From NCBI GenBank assembly GCA_003535955.1, contig DPZM01000130.1, forward strand, positions 6,516 to 14,132: DNA of 7,617 nucleotides. Reading direction: 5' to 3'. The translations under genes and the position numbers were made by a program. The DNA comes from Lachnospiraceae bacterium (lineage in GTDB: Bacteria; Bacillota; Clostridia; Lachnospirales; Lachnospiraceae). Of this stretch, positions 1 to 6,452 are shown in pieces. Under the pieces are notes generated by a model. That model searched no databases, had not been told where the DNA came from, and worked only from the letters and a program-made list of their open reading frames with translations. How positions within the stretch are numbered: position 1 is the first letter of the stretch; the number at the start of each line of letters is the position of its first letter.

Positions 1-27
1 GTCATAAGGAATCCGAAGCCTTATGGC
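1..27 (+). other. Stem-loop upstream of the surface-protein gene
   Basis: CATAAGG (3-9) and CCTTATG (19-25) are perfect reverse complements. The stem extends by a T-G wobble and a G-C pair to 1-27, around a 9-base loop. It ends 9 bases before the GGAGG ribosome binding site (36-40) of the large gene that starts at 49. No T-run follows, so it does not look like an intrinsic terminator. It could be a 5'-UTR hairpin or part of an operator. The window begins inside it, so upstream promoter context cannot be judged. Confidence 0.35.
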
Positions 28-48
28 AGATACACGGAGGTTTGGGAT

Positions 49-3000
49 ATGAAGATATTTAAGAGAAGGATTGCCGTAATACTTACGTTTTCGATGATTT
101 TGGGACTGCTGCCGGTCACTGCTCTTCCGGTATATGGAGAAACTCCCGAGCTTATTGAGGAAGATGTCTTTGCCGGGGATACGGTTCCTAACGGGGAAAG
201 TAATGAGCCTGAGCTCATTGCATCAGATGAGTTCACAGCAGACGGCATAGCTGATATTGTGAGCGAACGGTCCTTTGAAAATATCAGATGGAGGATTGAC
301 GGCTACGGATGTCTCTATGTATCGGGAACAAATGATTTCAAGACCAGCGAATCGGCTTATGCTCCCTGGTACTATAATAGATATGACATCAAATCCGCTG
401 AAATAAATCTTACAAATTATACCCGGTGGCTGTCGAGGATGTTTGATGGCTGCTCGAATCTTGAGAAAGTTACATTTAAGAGCCTTGAGACGGGATCGGT
501 GACTGACATAAGCAATATGTTCAGGGGATGCAGTTCCTTAAAGGTTATAGATGCTACCAAAATAAGTCCCAAAACCGATAACCTGATCACGAATATGAGC
601 GGCCTTTTTGACGGCTGTTCTTCGCTTACCGAGATATATACGGTTGAATACAAGCCGGGCACCAATAACGTTATTGCAATGTTTGACACATCTTATTGTA
701 CGAACATGAGCAATATGTTCAGAGGCTGTTCTTCGCTTACCGGTCTTGACCTTAGCAAGTTCGATACGACGAAAGTAACAAACATGAACAATATGTTCAG
801 CGGATGTAACTCCTTAACATACTTAGACCTCAGTAAATTCAATATGCTGAATACTGAATATGTCAGTGGCATGCTTGATTGCTCCAATCTCGTAAGCGTT
901 AATTCACCGAAGTTCCCAACCAATTCAGGAAAGACGAATGTTGAGATAGATTTACCCGGTAACGGGTGGATGAGAACGGATTACAAGGTACCGGTAACAA
1001 CTCTTAACGAAGATATGCCGGCGGGGACACTTGTCACCACAAACAATCCTTCGGAAGAAGATAAGATATATGCAAAAGGAAATATAAAAGAGAAGGTGTT
1101 CTGGACAATATATAAGGATGGAACACTGGTGGTAACGGGTAACGGAGAGATTCGAGATCCACTGACGGCTGATCCCCCCTGGCTTGAGCATAAGGATATG
1201 ATAAGGAGGGCAGACATCGACCTTGCGGCAACATATGACCTGTCCAAAATGTTTCAGGGCTGCGCTTCCCTGTCGGTGGCCAATCTCTCAAGACTTAATA
1301 CATCCGATGCGATCGACATGTCATATATGTTTGACGGATGTTCTTCCATGACGAGCGTGGATATTTCCGGATTTACAACTGCCAGAGTGACAGGGATGAC
1401 CGGAATGTTTAAGGATTGTTCCGCACTTGTTTCGATAGATCTCTTCCACCTTGATACAACCAAGGTTACAGATATGTCTGAGATGTTTTCGGGATGTGCA
1501 AACCTTGAAGATATTGATTTTACTGGCGCCGATACGGGAAAGCTTAAGGGTAAACCCCGCCTGTTCGGTACACCTGAAGTCAGAAAAATGACGGATATGT
1601 TTAAGGGTTGCTCGTCCCTTAAGGAACTGGAGCTTAAAAAGTTTGATCTAAAAAAGGCTTCCGACGTAAGCGGAATGTTTGATGAGTGCGAAGCGCTTGA
1701 AAAGCTGTACTCACCGGCCAGCAGACAGATGCAGATCGTCCTTCCCAGATGTGATGCAACGCCGCTTGGAGTATGGAAGAATAATACAGATACCAAAAGA
1801 TATAATACTATCCCGGAAAACACTCCGTCCGGAACACTTTTTACATTTGAAACCGAAAACGGCGAATATGAAAATATGAGGTGGTGGATAGACAGAGAGC
1901 ATGTTCTTCATGTGGAGGGAACAGGCAACTTCTGCGATCCGAACGGTCAGGCCCCGTGGTCTGCTTATGTTAATGACATATGGACAGCCGATATTAACCT
2001 TACGGAATCGACAGATCTCTCCAGAATGTTTGACAGCTGCCATGCGCTGACTTCGATTACATGGAGAAACAACACGATGACCGATACATGTACAAACATG
2101 TTCGCAATGTTCCGCGGCTGTAAATCCTTAACGACTGTCGATCTTGGCGACTTTAACACCTTTCGTGTAACGGATATGTCGTATATGTTTGAAGGCTGTG
2201 AGCTTATGCAGACAATTCCCGTGGGAGGGTTCGACACATCGGCGGTCATTGACATGCAGGGTATGTTCAGAAACTGTACCGGAATTAAGGAGCTTGATAT
2301 CAGTAACTTTGATATGTCATCGATATCCTTGGCATATCGTGTCGATAAAATGCTTGAAAATTGTACAGCGCTTGAAAGGGTACTTGCACCGGATAAACTT
2401 GCGGTTAAGCTGTTTCTGCCCTCGATCGAGAAAAAGGGGTGGCGGCTTAAGGAGGATGACAATATCCCGCCCGCAAGATTTGCCGCCATACCGGCAAAAA
2501 CAGATAAGGGAACGGAATTCATAACAGCTGAAGATATTACGAAAATAACCTTATTTGAAGAAGACGGTACGACGGCCGTTAAGCCCTCTTATGATCTTGA
2601 ACCCGGACAGACCCTTACTATAGTGGCTAAGATCGAGCCTGCTACAGCCGATCCGCTTGAAATAAAATGGGATACGGCAGATGCGGATATTGCTTTTGCA
2701 GCTCCGGACAGAAGCAGCATCAACAGTACTGCCGGTACGATAGAGGTTACCGTAACGGCCGGCGACAAGGCCGGTAATGCCCTGATGACAGCATCCTTTG
2801 GCGATGCAGAGCCGCAGATGTTCACGGTACGGGTTTCGAGTATGCTTAAGCTGACTCCGTCGCTGATCGATATAATATCCGGCGAATCCATTGAAAATGC
2901 GGTCACTGCTTCTGCTACGGATACGGGGTATGATATTTCGGACCTTGTCTGGGAGAGCGAATACCCCAAGGTGCTAAAAGTCACGCCGACCTCAACCGGT

Positions 3001-5223
3001 GCCTCCCTTGAGGCAAAAAGCGGAATAACGGCCAACAGAAAGATCAGGGTAACAGCTTCCACGCCTGATGGGAAATACAGTGATACATGTATTGTAACAA
3101 TAGTTCCCGATCCCGACCCGGAACCTGATTGGGGCGACATAGAAGAACAGTACATAAAGGATATATTTGAGGATGATCTTACCCGGGTCCCGGCCGGATT
3201 GTGGTATCTTATGCCCGCCAATGAAGGCCTTGAAGAAGGAGAGGTTGAATACAGATTATATATGGGATCGGATGTCCTTGACTACAGCAGGACCTATACC
3301 GGCCTTAACATAACCTTCGATGAAGAGATAAGGGTCTATTATGGTGTGAGACGCCTGTGGAGAGGCCGTGATTACTCCATAGTATACAGGAACAACAGGT
3401 TTGCAGCAGAGGTCAATGACAGGAAGCCGCCTTACTTTATCATAAACGGAGAGGGAAGCTTCCAGAATTCGGCGGAATTTAAGTTTAATATACTGCCGGC
3501 TGATATAAATATTGCATCCCTTTATTCGGACCAGGTTGTTCCGATCGATACTAAGACAAAGATTGCGACCATCCAGCCTAACCTGCATCACGGTGGCAAC
3601 AGGCTTGTTTCGAACAGGGATTATATCCTCACTTATTATAAAAACGGAATCGAAGAGGAAAACAGGATAGACACTCCCAAGAATTACCCGGCACAGGCAG
3701 GTGAAACCTATTACATTGATATACAGGGTAAGGATGGAAGCGATTTTACCGGAACCTGGAATGAGCCTATCAGGCTTGTGACAATAAGTCCTGCCGACAA
3801 GAGCGTTGTCAGGATGAGCAAGGTAAGGGTAAAGACCACGCAGTTACAGTGGTCTGAGGAACCGTACAGCTTAAGGAAGCTGTTTGACAATACCGATCCC
3901 GATAATGATCCCTTTGCAGTGACCTATGACGGATATGAACTTGTTTACGGAACCGATTTTACCGTTGATGATCTTGAACTGGCTGATTCCGGCCTGTATA
4001 CGATCAAGCTGCACGGAACAGCAAATGTTTCATCGGGAGGTTACAGCTTTGTAGGTGAAAGGGATGTGAAACTGGAGATAAAGGGTATCTCCGCCAAAAA
4101 GATCAGCTTCGCGGCATTTACAAATCTCGTATACTATACCGGTGATGTCATAACCATGGAAGATCTGCATGAGGATGACAGTTCGGGCCTTGAAAAGGTC
4201 ACCCTCTATACCTCTAAGGACGGAAGGCAGCAGTACCTGACGGAAGGGAAGGACTATGAGTATGAAATGACCAATTCGGGGGCAACAGGTAAATTCAATC
4301 TGGTAGTAAAGCTGAAAGGAGAGTACAACGGCGTTATAACGAAGACTATCAGGGTTTTGAGGTATGATATCTCGAAAGACAAAAAGAATATCCTTGATAT
4401 AGATGTGGAAAATACAACTTTCTGCAGGGCGGGTGCCAAGCCGAATGTAAGAGTGTATTTTGACGGCAGACAGCTGACAGAGAATATTGACTATAAGCTC
4501 TCCTATAAGAACAATAATAATTTGGGAGATGAAAGCGACGGTTTCAGGGCTCCTCAGGTTGTTGTTGAAGGAATAGGCAATTTCTCGGGTAAGACAAGTG
4601 TAAAGTTTACCATCAGCAAGGCCAAGCTTGAGAATATCAGGCTTCTCCTCGAAGATAAGGATTATAAGGCCAAATTCTCCAAAAACTACTATAAATCAAC
4701 ACCGAGGCTTATGGATAACGGTGTGCTGGTTAAAATTGGTAAGGGAAAAGATCTGGAATTAATAGACAGGACTGCATATGTATACGGGTATGCCGACGGT
4801 GGGGTGATCCCCGAAAACATTACCGGAGGTATACCGGACGGTACGCTCATTGAAGTCAGTGTTCACATTACCGCCGGCGAAAAGAGCCCGTATGAAGCAG
4901 GATCCCTCACGGTTAAGGGGTATTACAGATTTATAAGCAAATATAAGAACCTGAAGAATGCCAAGATCCTGCTGACAACACCGACGGAAATGATCTGCTC
5001 GGATACGGAAGATGAGATCATGGATGCGCTTGAGAAAAACTTAAAGGTAACGATCAAGGACGAAAATAACAATGTTGTTAATCTGGTAAAGGACAGGGAT
5101 TACGAGATATCATCCATATCAAATTACATGTATCCCGGTAAAGCGTCGATAACGATCAAGGGCCTGAACGATTACTCCGGTACTGTAAACTTCGAGTTTA
5201 AGATGTATCGTCGCAGGGAATAG
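49..5223 (+). CDS. Large secreted BspA/DUF285-type repeat surface protein with Ig-like domains
   Basis: This encodes a 1724-residue exported protein. The start is supported by GGAGG at 36-40, 8 bases upstream. Residues 1-30 form a signal peptide: basic KRR, then a hydrophobic core, with likely cleavage near VYG-ET. An acidic linker follows to about 72. Residues 75-830 are three modules, each opening with a W-x-I...L-x-V-x-G strand pair and an APW or PPW motif, then repeats such as MFRGCSSL and MFDGCSSM with D-x-S-x-F-x-T and V-T-x-M signatures. These are typical of DUF285/BspA leucine-rich surface repeats. Residues 829-930 and about 933-1020 resemble bacterial Ig-like (Big) domains, followed by a DPDPEPD linker. 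Residues 1031-1724 are degenerate beta-type repeats with recurring DY/DF (RGRDYSIVY, ENIDYKLSY) and G-x-G-x-F-x-G motifs. No LPXTG, lipobox or C-terminal membrane helix is seen; the protein ends YRRRE. Family knowledge suggests adhesion or host/substrate interaction, but the ligand is unknown. It is probably monocistronic. Confidence 0.9.
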   Translation: MKIFKRRIAVILTFSMILGLLPVTALPVYGETPELIEEDVFAGDTVPNGESNEPELIASDEFTADGIADIVSERSFENIRWRIDGYGCLYVSGTNDFKTSESAYAPWYYNRYDIKSAEINLTNYTRWLSRMFDGCSNLEKVTFKSLETGSVTDISNMFRGCSSLKVIDATKISPKTDNLITNMSGLFDGCSSLTEIYTVEYKPGTNNVIAMFDTSYCTNMSNMFRGCSSLTGLDLSKFDTTKVTNMNNMFSGCNSLTYLDLSKFNMLNTEYVSGMLDCSNLVSVNSPKFPTNSGKTNVEIDLPGNGWMRTDYKVPVTTLNEDMPAGTLVTTNNPSEEDKIYAKGNIKEKVFWTIYKDGTLVVTGNGEIRDPLTADPPWLEHKDMIRRADIDLAATYDLSKMFQGCASLSVANLSRLNTSDAIDMSYMFDGCSSMTSVDISGFTTARVTGMTGMFKDCSALVSIDLFHLDTTKVTDMSEMFSGCANLEDIDFTGADTGKLKGKPRLFGTPEVRKMTDMFKGCSSLKELELKKFDLKKASDVSGMFDECEALEKLYSPASRQMQIVLPRCDATPLGVWKNNTDTKRYNTIPENTPSGTLFTFETENGEYENMRWWIDREHVLHVEGTGNFCDPNGQAPWSAYVNDIWTADINLTESTDLSRMFDSCHALTSITWRNNTMTDTCTNMFAMFRGCKSLTTVDLGDFNTFRVTDMSYMFEGCELMQTIPVGGFDTSAVIDMQGMFRNCTGIKELDISNFDMSSISLAYRVDKMLENCTALERVLAPDKLAVKLFLPSIEKKGWRLKEDDNIPPARFAAIPAKTDKGTEFITAEDITKITLFEEDGTTAVKPSYDLEPGQTLTIVAKIEPATADPLEIKWDTADADIAFAAPDRSSINSTAGTIEVTVTAGDKAGNALMTASFGDAEPQMFTVRVSSMLKLTPSLIDIISGESIENAVTASATDTGYDISDLVWESEYPKVLKVTPTSTGASLEAKSGITANRKIRVTASTPDGKYSDTCIVTIVPDPDPEPDWGDIEEQYIKDIFEDDLTRVPAGLWYLMPANEGLEEGEVEYRLYMGSDVLDYSRTYTGLNITFDEEIRVYYGVRRLWRGRDYSIVYRNNRFAAEVNDRKPPYFIINGEGSFQNSAEFKFNILPADINIASLYSDQVVPIDTKTKIATIQPNLHHGGNRLVSNRDYILTYYKNGIEEENRIDTPKNYPAQAGETYYIDIQGKDGSDFTGTWNEPIRLVTISPADKSVVRMSKVRVKTTQLQWSEEPYSLRKLFDNTDPDNDPFAVTYDGYELVYGTDFTVDDLELADSGLYTIKLHGTANVSSGGYSFVGERDVKLEIKGISAKKISFAAFTNLVYYTGDVITMEDLHEDDSSGLEKVTLYTSKDGRQQYLTEGKDYEYEMTNSGATGKFNLVVKLKGEYNGVITKTIRVLRYDISKDKKNILDIDVENTTFCRAGAKPNVRVYFDGRQLTENIDYKLSYKNNNNLGDESDGFRAPQVVVEGIGNFSGKTSVKFTISKAKLENIRLLLEDKDYKAKFSKNYYKSTPRLMDNGVLVKIGKGKDLELIDRTAYVYGYADGGVIPENITGGIPDGTLIEVSVHITAGEKSPYEAGSLTVKGYYRFISKYKNLKNAKILLTTPTEMICSDTEDEIMDALEKNLKVTIKDENNNVVNLVKDRDYEISSISNYMYPGKASITIKGLNDYSGTVNFEFKMYRRRE
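271..2532 (+). repeat. Three tandem ~260-residue BspA/DUF285 modules within the surface-protein gene
   Basis: Module 1 covers about 271-1044 (residues 75-332), module 2 about 1081-1857 (345-603) and module 3 about 1864-2532 (606-828). Each has the same layout. An N-terminal cap carries an aromatic-rich strand (NIRWRIDG, VFWTIYKDG, NMRWWIDRE) and then APW/PPW. Four to six M-F-x-G-C-type repeats follow, about 23-45 residues apart. A closing segment contains V/D-L-P or F-L-P, a W, and a P-x-x-T/D-x-G-T-x-x-T ending (MPAGTLVT, TPSGTLFT, TDKGTEFI). The opening aromatic motifs lie about 260-270 residues apart. The copies are clearly diverged at protein level and I see no long identical DNA blocks, so these are old duplications rather than recent copies. 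Confidence 0.75.
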
Positions 5224-5323
5224 ACCGGATATAAAACTGATCTGTGTATATATGCAAATATTCTTTATGGTGCCGATCGGATTTATGTGATGGATAAGGG
5301 AAGGATACCAATGCTTTTTTTCC
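5224..5323. other. Spacer after the surface-protein gene, no clear terminator
   Basis: This is an AT-rich spacer between the stop of the large gene and the promoter at 5324. It contains a short palindrome, CCGATCGG (5273-5280), and a T7 run at 5314-5320, but no stem leading into that run that I can pair convincingly. No open frame of note is present. How the 5.2-kb transcript ends is not evident from sequence. Confidence 0.5.
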
Positions 5324-5352
5324 TTGACAAATGGTTAGAAGTATAGTAATCT
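5324..5352 (+). promoter_or_regulatory. Near-consensus sigma-70/SigA-type promoter
   Basis: A perfect -35 hexamer TTGACA (5324-5329) is followed after exactly 17 bases by TAATCT (5347-5352), a 4/6 match to TATAAT. The surrounding DNA is AT-rich. Transcription would begin at about 5358-5361, inside the GATAGCTAAC element at 5355-5364. It is the best promoter in the window. It lies 340 bases upstream of the first feo gene and about 180 bases upstream of the terminator at 5533, so it drives either a short RNA or a long feo leader. Confidence 0.7.
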
Positions 5353-5354
5353 AT

Positions 5355-5373
5355 GATAGCTAACGACGATAGC
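5355..5373 (+). promoter_or_regulatory. Putative operator half-sites over the transcription start
   Basis: GATAGCTAAC (5355-5364) lies immediately downstream of the -10 hexamer, and a second partial copy CGATAGC (5367-5373) follows 13 bases later. The first copy is identical to the right half plus centre of the perfect palindrome at 5579-5600, and inverted to GTTAGCTATC at 5564-5573. A repressor bound here would block transcription initiation. TTAG/CTAA half-sites are typical of DtxR/IdeR-family iron repressors (family knowledge), and the nearby feo genes fit, but the regulator is inferred and no regulator gene is in view. Confidence 0.45.
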
Positions 5374-5557
5374 AATGACTTTGGGAAAAGAAGTGCCAAG
5401 AGATAAGACGTTAAGCCGTGACATGGAAGCGATAAGATATCTGAAAGAAAAAGGATATAAAAGTTATAAAATATCTGAATACAGTCCGGGAGTTCTTCAT
5501 GCCGGGGCGGCTGAAGATAATGGGTATCAAGTAAAAAGAGCCGAAAGGCTCTTTTTT
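5359..5557 (+). ncRNA. Candidate ~200-nt small RNA or attenuated leader upstream of feo
   Basis: The limits come from the predicted start just after the promoter at 5324-5352 and the intrinsic terminator ending at 5557. Inside is a strong hairpin at 5494-5517: TCTTCA pairs with TGAAGA and GCCG with CGGC around a GGG loop, with a single bulged T at 5500. A 9-base direct repeat, ATATCTGAA, also occurs twice (5438-5446 and 5471-5479). I do not recognise a known riboswitch class. An open frame from ATG 5375 runs through the terminator into the palindrome and has no good ribosome binding site, so a protein product in that frame is unlikely. The segment is either a stand-alone RNA co-controlled with feo, or a feo leader in which the terminator acts as an attenuator. 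Confidence 0.45.
5533..5557 (+). terminator. Rho-independent terminator
   Basis: GAGCC (5538-5542) and GGCTC (5547-5551) form a GC-rich stem closed by a GAAA tetraloop. Five A before and six T after extend it to a 10-bp A-tailed, U-tailed hairpin. It is nearly symmetrical and could work in both directions. It lies about 175 bases downstream of the predicted start of the 5324 promoter and 135 bases upstream of the first feo gene, so it separates or attenuates the two. Confidence 0.88.
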
Positions 5558-5563
5558 AATTTC

Positions 5564-5600
5564 GTTAGCTATCGTTTTCCGGTTAGCGATAGCTAACCGG
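5564..5600. promoter_or_regulatory. Perfect 22-base palindrome with an adjacent inverted copy, putative feo operator
   Basis: Positions 5579-5600 have 9-base arms CCGGTTAGC and GCTAACCGG around a GATA centre, a perfect palindrome apart from the four central bases. Immediately upstream, GTTAGCTATCG (5564-5574) is an exact 11-base inverted copy of CGATAGCTAAC (5587-5597), so the DNA can also form a larger alternative hairpin with a 12-base loop. No T-run follows. The position, 92 bases ahead of the first feo gene and just past a terminator, suggests an operator. GGTTAG/CTAACC half-sites recall DtxR-family metal repressor sites, but the spacing is not the classical DtxR one. I could not find a convincing -35/-10 pair around it. 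Confidence 0.55.
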
Positions 5601-5691
5601 AATGCACAACCGATAACTATCAGGCAATGGAATGATAACAGGGTCAAAAGTTTAAGGCCACCGCTATTAACGAAAGGAGCATAAAACCGTC
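5601..5691 (+). other. Leader before the feo operon
   Basis: This short stretch lies between the palindrome and the first feo gene. It holds a weak operator-like variant, CGATAACTATC (5611-5621), and the ribosome binding site AAAGGAG (5673-5679). No consensus promoter is evident; TATTAA at 5665-5670 resembles a -10 hexamer but lacks a matching -35. The feo transcript may therefore come from a promoter I cannot resolve, or by readthrough of the terminator at 5533-5557. Confidence 0.4.
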
Positions 5692-5880
5692 ATGAATTGG
5701 ATTTTGGGGATTTTACCATCCGTTATCGTAGGTGGAATACTTGCGATCATTGTAGTACTGATGATCATTGGCAAGATAAAAGAACGTAAACATGGAGGAT
5801 GTGGCTGTGGGTGTCCGGGGTGTAACGGGCACTGCCCGCATTCTTCTGTTACCGACATAGAGCAAAAGGAGGCAAATTGA
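5692..5880 (+). CDS. FeoB-associated Cys-rich membrane protein
   Basis: A 62-residue protein with one N-terminal membrane helix (about residues 4-27), a basic stop-transfer (KIKERKH), and a cytosolic Cys-rich knot: C37, C39, C41, C44 and C48 in a Gly-rich setting (GGCGCGCPGCNGHC). This layout is typical of the small FeoB-associated Cys-rich proteins of Firmicutes, which are thought to assist or sense iron at the FeoB channel; their exact role is not settled. AAAGGAG (5673-5679) lies 12 bases upstream of the ATG, longer than usual. Its stop codon TGA overlaps the feoA start by one base, so the two are translationally coupled. In many genomes this gene follows feoB; here it leads the operon, and a second related membrane tail is fused to the HMA protein at 6453. 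Confidence 0.8.
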   Translation: MNWILGILPSVIVGGILAIIVVLMIIGKIKERKHGGCGCGCPGCNGHCPHSSVTDIEQKEAN

Positions 5881-6104
5881 TGAAACTGAGTGAGATGCGT
5901 GCAAGTACGAGGGGAAAGGTAAAAGGCTTGGGGAAGGACGATAGGTTCTTAAAAAGGATCACTTCAGTCGGACTTACGGAAGGAGCCGAATTTCAGATGA
6001 TCAGGAATGATAAAAGAATGCCGGTTTTGGTGTATGCAAGGGAAACCCTTCTTGCCCTCAACAGGAAAGATTGTGAAAAGATTGAAGTGGAGGTGGGAGC
6101 ATGA
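5880..6104 (+). CDS. feoA: Ferrous iron transport protein A (FeoA)
   Basis: A 74-residue cytosolic FeoA, a small SH3-like beta-barrel protein that partners with FeoB in Fe(II) uptake. Family features are the LSEM opening, the R-x-x-S-V-G-L-T-E-G-A-E-F core at about 26-39, and the L-A-L-N-R-x-x-C-x-K-I-E-V ending at about 58-70. The length is normal for the family. I chose ATG at 5880 rather than the in-frame TTG at 5877, because AGGAGG (5867-5872) is 7 bases from the ATG and only 4 from the TTG. The start overlaps the previous stop by one base, and the stop overlaps the feoB start (ATGA). The gene looks intact, with no disrupted motif, although its FeoB partner is not intact in this window. 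Confidence 0.9.
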   Translation: MKLSEMRASTRGKVKGLGKDDRFLKRITSVGLTEGAEFQMIRNDKRMPVLVYARETLLALNRKDCEKIEVEVGA

Positions 6105-6427
6105 ACCGTATAGCACTTTTGGGACAACCGAATTCAGGCAAATCAACTGTGTTCAATCAGCTGACCGGATCCAGACAGCACGTGGGGAACTGGCCTGGCA
6201 AGACGGTGGAAAAGAAGGACGGTACCTACAGTTATAAGGATGCAAAATACACGCTGATCGATCTTCCCGGAAGCTATGGATTGTCCGGTAATTCCGATGA
6301 AGAGATCATTACATACAAGGAGTCGCATTCCTTTGCCTGGACAGCAAAAACCGCCGGCTTTTATGTGGGGGCATCGCTTGTTTTATCATGCATTGTATAT
6401 CATGTATCATCATTATTTTTGGGATAG
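6101..6427 (+). pseudogene. feoB: feoB with a large in-frame internal deletion (G-domain start fused to last membrane helix)
   Basis: FeoB is the Fe(II) permease with an N-terminal GTPase domain, usually 600-800 residues; this frame encodes 108. Residues 1-70 are clear FeoB: G1/P-loop GQPNSGKS (8-15), the G2/switch I region HVGNWPGKTVEKK with T35, and G3 DLPGSYGL (54-61), then SGNSDEEIIT. From about residue 72 the sequence no longer follows the G domain. It becomes ESHSFAWTAKTAGF and a hydrophobic helix (about 84-107), resembling the extreme C-terminal helix of FeoB. G4 (NxxD), G5, the GDI helices and essentially all channel helices are absent. The ATG overlaps the feoA stop, with GGAGG at 6089-6093. 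The product cannot be a transporter. The cause is either a true deletion of roughly 1.5-2 kb (estimated from family length) or an assembly collapse. The preserved frame is notable. Confidence 0.82.
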
Positions 6428-6452
6428 ATCATCGGCAAAAGGAGAGTAGAAG

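Noticed and set aside
1254..1823. 189-codon open frame on the - strand inside the surface-protein gene
   Set aside because: It is antisense to the repeat-rich BspA gene, has low-complexity Ser/Leu-rich composition mirroring the repeats, and has no sign of its own start signals. The same applies to the other long - strand frames within 49-5223.
5273..5280. CCGATCGG palindrome after the surface-protein gene
   Set aside because: It is eight bases, has no T-run and no related copy at a meaningful position; it is likely chance.
5359..5557. Known riboswitch (manganese yybP-ykoY, NiCo, cobalamin, TPP) in the feo leader
   Set aside because: I looked for the conserved cores of these classes by eye and did not find them. 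A covariance-model search would be decisive.
5375..5596. 73-codon + strand open frame between the promoter at 5324 and feo
   Set aside because: It runs through the intrinsic terminator and ends inside the palindrome, has no good ribosome binding site, and resembles no family I know. The region is better explained as an RNA or leader, although a shorter peptide cannot be fully excluded.
5533..5600. Possible CRISPR or IS end because of clustered short inverted repeats
   Set aside because: There are only two or three copies, the spacing is irregular, there is no transposase, and there are no target-site duplications. The signals fit a terminator followed by an operator.
6007..6237. + strand frame overlapping the feoA/feoB junction
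   Set aside because: It overlaps two clearly recognisable genes in another frame and shows no family motif.
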